From Promicromonospora sukumoe 327MFSha3.1 (GTDB taxonomy: Bacteria > Actinomycetota > Actinomycetes > Actinomycetales > Cellulomonadaceae), in NCBI RefSeq assembly GCF_000385135.1, contig NZ_ARQM01000013.1, positions 124,001 to 188,000 of the forward strand: a DNA stretch of 64,000 nt, in the 5' to 3' direction. Position numbers and translations under genes: made by a program. Position 1 is the first letter of the stretch. The number at the start of each line of letters is the position of its first letter. Shown piece by piece: positions 38,684-46,651 of the stretch. The notes beneath the pieces were generated by a model. It made no database searches. It had not been told where the DNA came from and was given only the letters and a program-made list of their open reading frames with translations.

Positions 38684-40045
38684 TCAGAGCAGGCCGAGCT
38701 TCGCGGCACAGCCGGGCCACTGTCCCCAGCCGGACTGCGCCTGGAGCTTCTGGGCCCGCATGGTCTGCTCGCTGGCCGAGGCGTCCGACGGGAGGCCGGA
38801 ACCGCCCATCGCCACCCAGGTCTGCTGCGAGAACTGGTAGAGGCCGTAGTAGCCGTTGCCGGTGTTGGTGGTGGGGTCGCCGCCCGACTCGCACTGCGCG
38901 AGCTGGGCCCAGACACCGCTGGTCGCCACGACGTCCGCCTTCGGCTTGGCCGCCGCCTTCTGGGACTTCTCCCGCGCCACCGGCTTGGGTTCGGGCTTCG
39001 GTTCCGGCTCGGGCTCCGGGCGGGCCTTGGTGCCGTACACGGTCACCTGGTCCACGGGCTTGCGCTCGACCTTCGACGAGAGCTTCTCCCGCTCCACGAC
39101 CTTGCCGTCCACGGTGGTGACGTCCCACGTGGTGACCCGCTTGCCGGTGACGCCCTTGGTCGCCACGTACGCCGCGAGGTCCTCGAACCGGTCGGGGTCC
39201 GCCTTCCGCACCTTGTCGTACGACAGCTTGGTCACGGTCTTCCGCTCCGCGGTCCGCACCTGTTCGACGACGACAGACAGCGTCGGCGTGCCCGCGCCGG
39301 CGGACGGCCCGCCCTCGGCGGCGTCGCGCTGGACGGTGACCCGGTCGTCCGCGTCGACGGTGACGTCGTTCGCGGCGAGCAGGTCGTCGAGCTGCGCGGC
39401 GCCGTCGGCCACCCGCTGGGTCTTGCCGCCGACCACCAGGTTGACCGGGCTGTCGGCGTCGAGCCGCAGCGGGAGGGACACGCGTCCGCCGGAGCGGGAC
39501 GGGACCAGGGCGACGTCGTCGGCTCGCTCGGCGAGCGTGGCGAGCGCCTGGTCGGCGTCGAGCGCGGTGACCCAGGTCGACCGCTCCTTGCCGTCGGCCC
39601 GCAGGGTGACCTCGTGGCCGTAACGGACCACGACCATCCCGCCGTCCCGCAGGGTGCCGTCCGTGCCGGGCGTCACCGCGTCCCGGCTCGTGACGTCGAC
39701 GCCCTGGTCGGCCAGGAGGCCGGCGACGTCGCCCTGGAAGGTCTCTACCGTCGTGACCCTGCCGTCGACGTCCAGCGTGACGGTCTTGTGGGCCGAGGCG
39801 AAGGCGGTGATGCTGCCCGCGCCGACGACCGCGATGGCCGCGGCCCCGGCGAGGAAGGCTGCTCTGCGGCGGGGTCTGCGCGGCGGGGCCGGCACGGGGG
39901 TGACCGGTACTTGGACGACCGGCTCGGTGGGGGTGTGATCCGTCGGGGGCGGATCGAAGATCTCGGTGATTCCGGCGGGGGCGCCGGCCTCAGGGTTGGG
40001 GGGCAGATCGTCGGGGCTGCCCAGAGCTGGGTGGGGAGATGACAC
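38684..40045 (-). CDS. rpfB: RpfB: DUF348 x3, G5, resuscitation-promoting factor domain
   Basis: 453 residues from GTG 40045 (an upstream in-frame GTG at 40105 has no usable ribosome site). Pro-rich N-terminus, one membrane helix (AAFLAGAAAIAVVGAGSITAFA), DUF348 repeats (KTVTLDVDGRVTTVETFQG), a G5 domain (VVEQVRTAERKTVTKLS ... VYGTKARPE), a Pro/Glu/Lys linker, and the Rpf catalytic domain WAQLAQCESGGDPTTNTGNGYYGLYQFSQQTWVAMGG (catalytic Glu in QCESGG; the Cys pairs with PGCAAKL). A muralytic enzyme that revives dormant cells and remodels peptidoglycan. This is the true Rpf member of the trio. Confidence 0.93.
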   Translation of the reverse strand: MSSPHPALGSPDDLPPNPEAGAPAGITEIFDPPPTDHTPTEPVVQVPVTPVPAPPRRPRRRAAFLAGAAAIAVVGAGSITAFASAHKTVTLDVDGRVTTVETFQGDVAGLLADQGVDVTSRDAVTPGTDGTLRDGGMVVVRYGHEVTLRADGKERSTWVTALDADQALATLAERADDVALVPSRSGGRVSLPLRLDADSPVNLVVGGKTQRVADGAAQLDDLLAANDVTVDADDRVTVQRDAAEGGPSAGAGTPTLSVVVEQVRTAERKTVTKLSYDKVRKADPDRFEDLAAYVATKGVTGKRVTTWDVTTVDGKVVEREKLSSKVERKPVDQVTVYGTKARPEPEPEPKPEPKPVAREKSQKAAAKPKADVVATSGVWAQLAQCESGGDPTTNTGNGYYGLYQFSQQTWVAMGGSGLPSDASASEQTMRAQKLQAQSGWGQWPGCAAKLGLL

Positions 40046-40051
40046 GCGGGT

Positions 40052-40147
40052 CCAGTCCTCGCGCGGTCCGGGCACGGGGGCCGGGACGGCACGAGTCGCA
40101 CGCACCTCCCGCGCGGGGCGCGGGCCCGACCGGCCGATCCGGCGGTC
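40052..40147 (-). other. Conserved leader blocks upstream of rpfB
   Basis: Block 1 (40127-40147) is identical to 38413-38433 and block 2 (40052-40078) matches 38300-38326. The whole lies between the candidate -10 TACGGT (40154-40159) and the GTG start, giving a leader of about 100 nt. Confidence 0.6.
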
Positions 40148-40157
40148 CAGGAGACCG

Positions 40158-40171
40158 TAACCCTGCCGTTA
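40158..40171 (-). promoter_or_regulatory. TAAC-N6-GTTA element at the rpfB promoter
   Basis: TAAC-N6-GTTA, as at 38538-38551. On the minus strand TTGCAA (-35), a 16-nt spacer and TACGGT (-10) overlap it, so a bound factor would touch the promoter directly. MtrA is one candidate regulator, by analogy with other Actinobacteria. Confidence 0.55.
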
Positions 40172-40264
40172 TCAATTGCAAGACCTATCCGAGAAATGTG
40201 GTGGCGAAACGTCAGGGTAGGTCCAACAATGTCCTAAATGTTCCAGGGTGAAAAAGTCCCCGGA

Positions 40265-41461
40265 TCAGTACCAGCCGATGTCCACGGAGTGGGCCCAGGC
40301 GCCGCACGGCGTGCCGTAGCGCCCGGAGATGTAGCCCAGGCCCCACTCGATCTGGGTGGCAGGGTTGGTCAGCCAGTCGCTCCCGACGGTGGCCATCTTC
40401 GAGCCCGGGTTGGCCTGGGCGATGCCGTAGGCTTCGCTGCTCGGGTTGTCGGCGTTCCAGCGCCAGCCGCTCTCCTTCTGCCAGAGCTGGTCCAGGCAGG
40501 AGAACTCGTCGGCGCCCCAGCCGCGCTCCGCGGCCATCGCCTGGCCCAGGGCCCGCGCGGAGCCCGGGTCCACGGGCGCGGTGGCGACGTCCATGGTGCC
40601 GACCACGAGCACCTCGTTCACGGGCTTGCGGGTGACCTTGCGGTCCACCAGGGTGCGTTCGACGACAGCGCCGCCAACCGTCTTGACCTTGTACGTCACC
40701 TTGGCCTCGCCCGCCACGCCCGCCGTGCGGATGGACTCGTAGCCCTGGGGCAGGCTCGGGTCCTCGACCGTCTCGGTCTCGAACGGCACCACCTCGGTCA
40801 CCGTGCGCGACGACGACGCGTCGCGGCTGACCATGACGATCATCCCGTCCACCGCCGCGGCGTCGAGCGGCACCGACGTCACGTCGCCCTCGGCCAGCGC
40901 GATGCCTGCCTCCTCGAAGACGGACCGCACCGTGGACCCGGTGGTGCTGAACTCGAGCACCGAGCCGTCCACGGCGATGTTGACCTCCTTGACCGTGGAG
41001 AACCGCACCGGGTCGCGGTCGAGCTGCGTGGTGCGGGACGCCGTGGCGATCGCACCGTCACCACGCGGCCCGAGGGCCGCGAGCAGCTCGCCCACCGTGC
41101 CGGCGGTGGTGCGCAGCGTCATGACCTGGCCGTCGAGCTCGACGGTGACGTCGCGGCTGGTGCGGACCACCACGGTCCCGCCGGCGCCGACGGCGGACGT
41201 GGCGGCCGGCTGCACGACGTCGTCGCGCTCCAGGTCGATGTGCTGCGAGGCGAGGGCCTCGGCGACGGTGTCGCCGTAGACGCCGACCGTGCGGACGTCG
41301 CCGTTGTAGTCGATCGTGAGGGTCGCCGCGTTGGCGACGTACACGCCGCTGACGCCCGCGAGCACGCCGACGACGGCACCACGGACCAGCCAGCGGGCCG
41401 GTTTGCTCGCGAGCCACGGCCGTGCGTACCTCACCACGAGCACCAGACCGTAACGGAACAA
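40265..41461 (-). CDS. RpfB-like protein 3: DUF348, G5, SLT-type lytic domain
   Basis: 398 residues from TTG 41461, but the start is uncertain: TACGGT (41446-41451 region, sharing GTTACGGTCT with the rpfB promoter) suggests leaderless translation from a GTG at 41443, 41437 or 41434. A membrane helix (WLVRGAVVGVLAGVSGVYVANA), three DUF348 repeats (ATLTIDYNGDVRTVGVYGD first), G5 (VTEVVPFETETVEDPSLPQGY ... VVGTMDVA), and a C-terminal transglycosylase-like domain, CLDQLWQKESGWRWNADNPSSEAYGIAQANPGSKM. The final domain is close to that of protein 1, so proteins 1 and 3 share a catalytic type and bracket the Rpf-type enzyme. No hydrophilic linker before the catalytic domain. Confidence 0.86.
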   Translation of the reverse strand: MFRYGLVLVVRYARPWLASKPARWLVRGAVVGVLAGVSGVYVANAATLTIDYNGDVRTVGVYGDTVAEALASQHIDLERDDVVQPAATSAVGAGGTVVVRTSRDVTVELDGQVMTLRTTAGTVGELLAALGPRGDGAIATASRTTQLDRDPVRFSTVKEVNIAVDGSVLEFSTTGSTVRSVFEEAGIALAEGDVTSVPLDAAAVDGMIVMVSRDASSSRTVTEVVPFETETVEDPSLPQGYESIRTAGVAGEAKVTYKVKTVGGAVVERTLVDRKVTRKPVNEVLVVGTMDVATAPVDPGSARALGQAMAAERGWGADEFSCLDQLWQKESGWRWNADNPSSEAYGIAQANPGSKMATVGSDWLTNPATQIEWGLGYISGRYGTPCGAWAHSVDIGWY

Positions 41462-41527
41462 ACCTCGCAGGAAAAGACGTGGGGTTATGAAATCAAATGC
41501 CGCTTTCTTCGCCCCAATGCGCCATTC

Positions 41528-42463
41528 TTACCAGTTGCCGTAGACACGCCCGGAGTTGGCGCTGATGTCGGCGCACAGCGTCGCGAGGTCTTCCCCGAGG
41601 TGGGCGGCCATGGCCCGCACCGTGTGGGCCGCCGCGAAGGGGGCGTTCGGCTGCCCTCGGTACGGGTGCGGCGTGAGGTACGGGGCGTCGGTCTCCAGGA
41701 GGAGGAGCTCTCGCGGCGCCACGGTCACCGCCGCGCGCAGGTGGTCGTTCGACTTGAACGTGACCGGGCCGGCGAACGACAGGTACCAGCCGTTCTCGGC
41801 GCAGACGCGGGCCATCTCGGCGTCGCCGCTGTAGCAGTGGAAGACGGTGCGCTCGGGTGCGCCGTCGGCCAGCAGGACCTCGATGACCTGGGCGTGCGCG
41901 TCTCTGTCGTGGATCTGCAGGGCCAGGCCGAGCTCCTTGGCCAGCGCGATGTGCGCGCGGAAGCTCTGCCGCTGGGCCTCCTCGCCCCGCGGGCCGGTGC
42001 GGAACAGGTCCATGCCCGTCTCGCCGATCGCGCGGACGCGGTCGTTGCCCTTGGCCAGGTCGGCGATCTCGGCGATGGCGTCGTCGAGGCCCACGGCGTG
42101 GTGCTCCTGGGGCTCGGGCGCGAGGCCGTCCGGACCCACCTCGTCGATGCCCGCGTGCAGGGTGGCCTCGTTGGGATGGATGGCGAGCGCCCCCACCGCC
42201 CGCGCCTCGGTACGGACCAGGGCGTCGGTCCAGCGGGCCGACGGCAGGTCGCAGCCCACCTGGACCACGCGGTCCACGCCTGCGGCCACGGCGCGCGCCA
42301 GGTGGTCGGCGACGGACGGCGGCCAGGGGCCGGGCTCGCCGTCGGGCGCCGTGGGCGGCAGCACCGAGGCGATGTGGTCGAGGTGGGTGTGGTTGTCCAC
42401 CACGGGGACGGGCAGGGGCTCCGGGGCGGCCGGGAACCCGCGTTCGCGTGTGCGCTTGGCCAT
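41528..42463 (-). CDS. tatD: TatD-family metal-dependent hydrolase (DNase)
   Basis: 311 residues, slightly long. Motifs: VVDNHTHLDHIAS (metal ligands), AIHPNEA, AIGETGMDLFRTG (Glu), QSFRAHIALAKELGLALQIHDRDAH, VFHCYSGDAEMARVCAENGWYLSFAGPVTFK, LLLETDAPYLTPHPYRGQPNAP. A TIM-barrel 3'-5' exonuclease-type enzyme. It follows the metG stop by 7 nt, so they form an operon, an order conserved with M. tuberculosis (metG, tatD, rpfB). Confidence 0.94.
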   Translation of the reverse strand: MAKRTRERGFPAAPEPLPVPVVDNHTHLDHIASVLPPTAPDGEPGPWPPSVADHLARAVAAGVDRVVQVGCDLPSARWTDALVRTEARAVGALAIHPNEATLHAGIDEVGPDGLAPEPQEHHAVGLDDAIAEIADLAKGNDRVRAIGETGMDLFRTGPRGEEAQRQSFRAHIALAKELGLALQIHDRDAHAQVIEVLLADGAPERTVFHCYSGDAEMARVCAENGWYLSFAGPVTFKSNDHLRAAVTVAPRELLLLETDAPYLTPHPYRGQPNAPFAAAHTVRAMAAHLGEDLATLCADISANSGRVYGNW

Positions 42464-42470
42464 CGTCGGC

Positions 42471-44096
42471 TCAGGCGGCCGTGTCGTCGAGGCGCGGGAA
42501 CAGAGCGGCGCCCTTGGTCACGGTGGTGCCGGCGGGCAGCACGCCGAACGTCGCCGCGCCCTGGAGCGGCTGGGCGTCCAGGGCCCCGAGCGCGGCCTCC
42601 GCGCCGAGCAGCTCCCACAGCCCGGCCGCAGCGCGCGGCGTGACCGGGTTGAGCAGCACCGCGAGCGAGCGCAGCGCCTCGGTGGCGGTGACCAGCGACG
42701 TCGCCAGGCGGCCGCCGTCCACCCCCGTGCCCGACTCGTCGACCTCGCCGGGCTCCTTGGCGAGCTTCCACGGCTGGGTGTCCGCGAGGTAGCCGTTGGT
42801 GGCGTCCACGAGCGTCCAGACCGCGGAGACCGCGTCGTGGATGGCCAGCCGGTCGATCGCCGCCTCGGCGTCAGCCACGGCCCGGGCCGCGACCCGGGCC
42901 AGTTCGGTCTCGGCGTCGGTGAGCGGGCCCGGGGCGGGCAGGGAGCCGCCGAAGTACTTTCCGATCATCGCGGCGGTCCGCGACGCGAGGTTGCCGAAGC
43001 CGTTGGCGAGCTCGCCGTTGTAGCGGGCGGTCATGTCCTCCCAGGAGAACGAGCCGTCACCGCCGAACGCGATGGTCCGCATGAAGTAGTACCGGAACGC
43101 GTCCGAGCCGAACGTGTCGATGATGTCGGCCGGCGCGATGCCCGTGAGCTTGGACTTGCTCATCTTCTCGCCGCCCACCAGCAGCCAGCCGTGCGCGAAC
43201 ACGGTCTTGGGCAGGGGCAGCCCGGCGGCCATCAGCATCGCGGGCCAGATCACGGCGTGGAACCGCAGGATGTCCTTGCCGACCAGGTGCACGTCGGCCG
43301 GCCAGGTGCGCGCGAACTGCGCCTTGCGCTCCGGGTCGTCGCTGTCCAGGCCCACGGCCGTGGCGTAGTTGAGCAGCGCGTCGAACCAGACGTAGAGCAC
43401 GTGGGAGGTGTCCCACGGGATGGGGACGCCCCAGTCGAACGTCGAGCGCGAGATCGACAGGTCCTGCAGTCCCTGCCGCACGAAGCTGGCCACCTCGTTG
43501 CGGGCCGACGCCGGCTGCACGAACTCGGGGTGCTCCTCGTAGAGCGCGAGCAACCGGTCGGCGTAGGCGCTCATCCGGAAGAAGTAGTTCTGCTCGGACA
43601 GCATCTCGACGGGCCTGCCGTGGATGGAGCACACCTTCTGCCCCGCGTACTCCCCCGTGCCGTCGAGCAGGTCGCCCGGGAGCTTGTACTCCTCGCAGTC
43701 CACGCAGTACGGCCCCTCGTAGGAGCCCTCGTAGATCTCGCCCTTGTCGTACAGGTCCGTCAGGAACGCCTGGACGGCGGTCTCGTGCCGCTCCTCCGTG
43801 GTGCGGATGAAGTCGTCGTTGCGCACGTCGAGGGTCTGCAGCACGGGCTTCCACGCGGTATCGACCAGCCGGTCGGCCCAGACCTGCGGGCTCACGCCGT
43901 TGGCCTCTGCGGTGCGCAGCACCTTCTCGCCGTGCTCGTCCGTGCCGGTCAGGAACCAGACGTCCTCCTGCCGCTGGCGGTGCCAGCGGGTCACGACGTC
44001 GGCGGCGACCGTCGTGTACGCGTGCCCGATGTGCGGGGCATCGTTCACGTAGTAGATCGGCGTCGTGAGGTAGAAGGACTTCTGGTCTTCCGGCAT
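42471..44096 (-). CDS. metG: Methionyl-tRNA synthetase
   Basis: 541 residues. Class I signature APHIGHAYT (about 18-26) and KMSKS in LVGGEKMSKSKLTG. Zinc-site Cys in CVDCEEYKLPGDLLDGTGEYAGQKVCSIHG. Lacks the C-terminal tRNA-binding extension found in some MetG proteins. TACCAT (44104-44109) is 7 nt before the ATG, so it is leaderless; longer frames to 44738 are rejected. First gene of the metG-tatD operon. Confidence 0.97.
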   Translation of the reverse strand: MPEDQKSFYLTTPIYYVNDAPHIGHAYTTVAADVVTRWHRQRQEDVWFLTGTDEHGEKVLRTAEANGVSPQVWADRLVDTAWKPVLQTLDVRNDDFIRTTEERHETAVQAFLTDLYDKGEIYEGSYEGPYCVDCEEYKLPGDLLDGTGEYAGQKVCSIHGRPVEMLSEQNYFFRMSAYADRLLALYEEHPEFVQPASARNEVASFVRQGLQDLSISRSTFDWGVPIPWDTSHVLYVWFDALLNYATAVGLDSDDPERKAQFARTWPADVHLVGKDILRFHAVIWPAMLMAAGLPLPKTVFAHGWLLVGGEKMSKSKLTGIAPADIIDTFGSDAFRYYFMRTIAFGGDGSFSWEDMTARYNGELANGFGNLASRTAAMIGKYFGGSLPAPGPLTDAETELARVAARAVADAEAAIDRLAIHDAVSAVWTLVDATNGYLADTQPWKLAKEPGEVDESGTGVDGGRLATSLVTATEALRSLAVLLNPVTPRAAAGLWELLGAEAALGALDAQPLQGAATFGVLPAGTTVTKGAALFPRLDDTAA

Positions 44097-44160
44097 GGCG
44101 TCAATGGTAGTTGCGCGAGGCCCGCTGACCACGTGGTTATCCACAGGCCCGGGCGGTGGC

Positions 44161-44817
44161 TCAGCGGGCGCCGGTGGGGTCGATCTCGTCGGCCCAGTCG
44201 AGGAAACGGTCGACGATGGCGATCCGCTGCACCGAGCCCACGTCGTACAGCGCGAAGTCGGAGGCGGGATAACGCCCGGCCTGCCGGAACCGCTCTGCGA
44301 GCATGTGCCGGTCGAGGGGCACGGACTCGATCCGGTCCCCCATCGCCAGCACGTCGCCCCGACTGAACCGTCCGGACCCGACCACGGTGTCGATGTCGAT
44401 GTAGTCGCGCGCCTCGCCGCGCGACCAGAGCGCGCCCATCTTGTTGGCCACCGCGTCGCGCGGATCAAGGACAGGACCGATCTCGAGCAGGCGCGGCGGG
44501 AACTCGCGATAGTCCCACCCGAGCTGGATGTCGCTCCAGGTCGCCGTCGCCTCGTCGCTGACGCGGAGGTCGGCGAACGTGGGACCGATCCTGTTGTCGA
44601 CCACCGTGAACCCTTCGGCTCGGAACGCCCCGCGGACGGCCTCGACCGCCTGAGCGAACTGCTCAGGATCCCCGCGGTCGGTGAAGAGGTCGACGTCGAC
44701 CGACGGACGGTCTCCCATGCCGTTCGCAGAGATGGCATAACCGCCGGCGAGCACGAACCCGTACTTGTCCGCCGCCCCGAGCCCGATCCGGGCGAGGCGG
44801 TCGTGGAACGGGCGCAT
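44161..44817 (-). CDS. AbiEii/AbiGii-type nucleotidyltransferase
   Basis: 218 residues. Nucleotidyltransferase fold with LAGGYAISANGMGDRPSVDVDLFTDRGD (about 22-50): GG plus a D-x-D pair as in AbiEii and MNT toxins. WSRGEARDYIDIDTVVGSG matches the downstream RDxxDL motif. AbiEii toxins block growth by nucleotidylating tRNA or related targets, and AbiEi is the usual antitoxin. The start overlaps the stop of the 120-codon upstream gene (TGATG), so the two are coupled. The partner is not a recognisable AbiEi. Confidence 0.82.
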   Translation of the reverse strand: MRPFHDRLARIGLGAADKYGFVLAGGYAISANGMGDRPSVDVDLFTDRGDPEQFAQAVEAVRGAFRAEGFTVVDNRIGPTFADLRVSDEATATWSDIQLGWDYREFPPRLLEIGPVLDPRDAVANKMGALWSRGEARDYIDIDTVVGSGRFSRGDVLAMGDRIESVPLDRHMLAERFRQAGRYPASDFALYDVGSVQRIAIVDRFLDWADEIDPTGAR

Positions 44818-45179
44818 CAGGCCGTTCTCGCCATGCTTCGCGCGGCGAGCTCCGGAAAGGCGTCCTCCCAGATCGCGCGGCACCGCCTCGGCAGGTTCAG
44901 CTCCGGCCAGAGCTCGATGAGGAGGCGGCGATCGAGGATCTGGACGTGGTCACGAGCAGTCCCGTCCCGGACGGCCGCGCTGTACACGCTCCAGCGCTGG
45001 GCCGGGTCATCGATGTCGTACACCGGGTCGGGTGCCGTGGAGATCGGCGCCCAGACACGGACTACCCCCGTCGTCGGACCCTTCAGGTCGGCGAGCGAGT
45101 CCGGCGTGACGTACGGGATGTGGTCGGCGTAGACGTAGCCGCGCGGCACCGTGCGGTACCCGCCAGGTTCTGCGGACAT
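44817..45179 (-). CDS. Small protein coupled to the AbiEii-like gene, possible antitoxin or partner
   Basis: 120 residues from ATG 45179 (GAGAGGGGTGA upstream). Hydrophilic, no HTH recognised; segments YRTVPRGYVYADHIPYVTPDSLADLKGPTTGVVRVWAPISTAPDPVYDID and HVQILDRRLLIELWPELNLPRRCRAIWEDAFPEL. The tail is basic. Gene order and overlap suggest a two-gene toxin-antitoxin-like module, but the role is inferred from context only. Confidence 0.65.
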   Translation of the reverse strand: MSAEPGGYRTVPRGYVYADHIPYVTPDSLADLKGPTTGVVRVWAPISTAPDPVYDIDDPAQRWSVYSAAVRDGTARDHVQILDRRLLIELWPELNLPRRCRAIWEDAFPELAARSMARTA

Positions 45180-45289
45180 CCTGTTCACCCCTCTCGTTCG
45201 CCGGTGGTCCGAGCCTACGACGCGGCCCCTTCCCGGCGGCCAGGATATCCACAGCCCTAGACGTCTGCCAGTGGATACACCCCGGCCCG

Positions 45290-46525
45290 TTACTCCGCCG
45301 CGGTCACCGTGACCCGCAGCAGCCGGTCGTCGACCACCCGGCCGTCCTCGGTCGCGGGCTCGCCCCGGCCGTCGGTGTTGCCGGTCAGCACCCACAGCTC
45401 GCCGTCGGCCCCGGCCTGGACCGCGCGCAGGCGACCGAACTCGCCTGCCAGCAGCGCCTGCGGCTCGCCGAAGCCCGGGCTCTCACCGGCCTCGATCTCC
45501 TCCGCCGTGCCGAGCAGCGGCACGCGCCACAGCCGCTCGCCGCGCAGCGCGGCCAGGTACACGGCGTCATCGGTGACCGCGATGCCCGACGGCGACGCCT
45601 CCGACGTCGGCCACCACGCCACCGGGTCGACGAACCCCTCCTGCTCCCCGGGCCCCTCGACCTCCGGCCAGCCGTAGTTGTTGCCGGGCTCGATCACGTT
45701 CAGCTCGTCCAGCTCGTTCTGCCCGAACTCGCTCGCGAACATGCGGCCGCTCGCGTCCCAGCCGAGGCCCTGCACGTTGCGGTGCCCCAGGGACCACACG
45801 GGCGAGCCGGGGTCCGGGTTGCCCGGGGCGGGATCGCCGTCGGGCGTGATCCGCAGGATCTTGCCGCCCAGCGAGTCCGGGTCCTGCGCGTTCGCGGGGT
45901 CACCGGCGTCGCCGGTCGCGACGTACAGGTACCCGTCGGGCCCCAGCGCGATCCGGCCGCCGTTGTGGTTGGAGGCGCTGGGGATGCCGTCGAGGATCGT
46001 GGTGACGTCGCCCAGCGTCATGCCGTCCAGGTCGAGCTCGGCACGCAGCACCGCGTTGTCCTCGGCGCCCGTGCGGTACAGGTAGGTCGTGAACGTGGGC
46101 CCGGTGTCCTCCGGGTCGACCGCCACGCCGAGCAGGCCGCCCTCGCCGTTCGGCACCGTCTGGTCGGCCACCTCCCGCACGCCGTCGGAGTCCTGGAGCG
46201 GGTGGACGTCCCCCTCGGGGTGCACCACGGCGAGCGACGCGTCGTCGCGCATCGTGACCAGGAAACGCTCGCCCGGCAGCGGCGCGATGCCCCACGGGAC
46301 CGGCAGCTCCTCGGCCACCACCTCGGCCTCCGCCGTCACACCGCCGTCCGAGGGTTCCGTACCCTCCGTGCCCGACGCCGCCGTCGTGCTCGCCGAGGCG
46401 CTCGGGCTCGGCGACACGACGCCCGGTTCCGCCGCCCCGCTGCACCCGCTCACCCCCGCGACCAGGGCCGAGACCAGCACGGGCACTGCCAACCGACGCG
46501 CAATAGGGTCCACGGTCCCATCCAA
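45290..46525 (-). CDS. PQQ-dependent glucose/sorbosone dehydrogenase-type lipoprotein
   Basis: 411 residues. Signal peptide with lipobox SGC (Cys about 28) followed by a Ser/Thr/Gly linker. The six-bladed GSDH beta-propeller begins ELPVPWGIAPLPGERFLVTMRDDASLAVV, with VPNGEGGLLGVAVDP, SNHNGGRIALGPDGYLYVATGDAGDPANAQD, NVQGLGWDASGRMFASEFGQN, NYGWPEVEGPG, and AALRGERLWRVP. Ca/PQQ and sugar ligands resemble soluble aldose dehydrogenase. The ATG 46525 start is uncertain; GTG 46513 is an alternative. Divergent from the hydrolase gene with a long palindrome between them. Confidence 0.86.
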   Translation of the reverse strand: MDGTVDPIARRLAVPVLVSALVAGVSGCSGAAEPGVVSPSPSASASTTAASGTEGTEPSDGGVTAEAEVVAEELPVPWGIAPLPGERFLVTMRDDASLAVVHPEGDVHPLQDSDGVREVADQTVPNGEGGLLGVAVDPEDTGPTFTTYLYRTGAEDNAVLRAELDLDGMTLGDVTTILDGIPSASNHNGGRIALGPDGYLYVATGDAGDPANAQDPDSLGGKILRITPDGDPAPGNPDPGSPVWSLGHRNVQGLGWDASGRMFASEFGQNELDELNVIEPGNNYGWPEVEGPGEQEGFVDPVAWWPTSEASPSGIAVTDDAVYLAALRGERLWRVPLLGTAEEIEAGESPGFGEPQALLAGEFGRLRAVQAGADGELWVLTGNTDGRGEPATEDGRVVDDRLLRVTVTAAE

Positions 46526-46544
46526 TCATCGAGGGAGGCCGGGT

Positions 46545-46606
46545 GGTCGGTAGAAGGTCACATGATCGGCAGCCCGGGCTGCCGATCATGTGACGAACTA
46601 CCGACC
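46545..46606. repeat. 62-nt near-perfect palindrome in a divergent promoter region
   Basis: A perfect 38-nt core (46557-46594) is enclosed by exact 9-bp arms GGTCGGTAG/CTACCGACC separated from it by AAG/GAA. It lies 20 nt upstream of the minus gene and 46 nt upstream of the plus gene. It is therefore an unlikely terminator and could be an operator, insulator or mobile-repeat relic. Confidence 0.75.
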
Positions 46607-46651
46607 GGCCCGGGGTACCCCGGGCATCCATCGCGGTGGGAGGGTGGAGCT

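Noticed and set aside
44137-44145. Perfect DnaA-box-like TTATCCACA upstream of metG (and a weaker ATATCCACA near 45245)
   Set aside because: Only isolated copies, no cluster, no AT-rich unwinding region and no dnaA/dnaN neighbours, so not an origin.
46545-46606. Reading the long palindrome as a terminator
   Set aside because: It lies between two divergent genes, so no transcript needs ending there; no T-run follows either arm.
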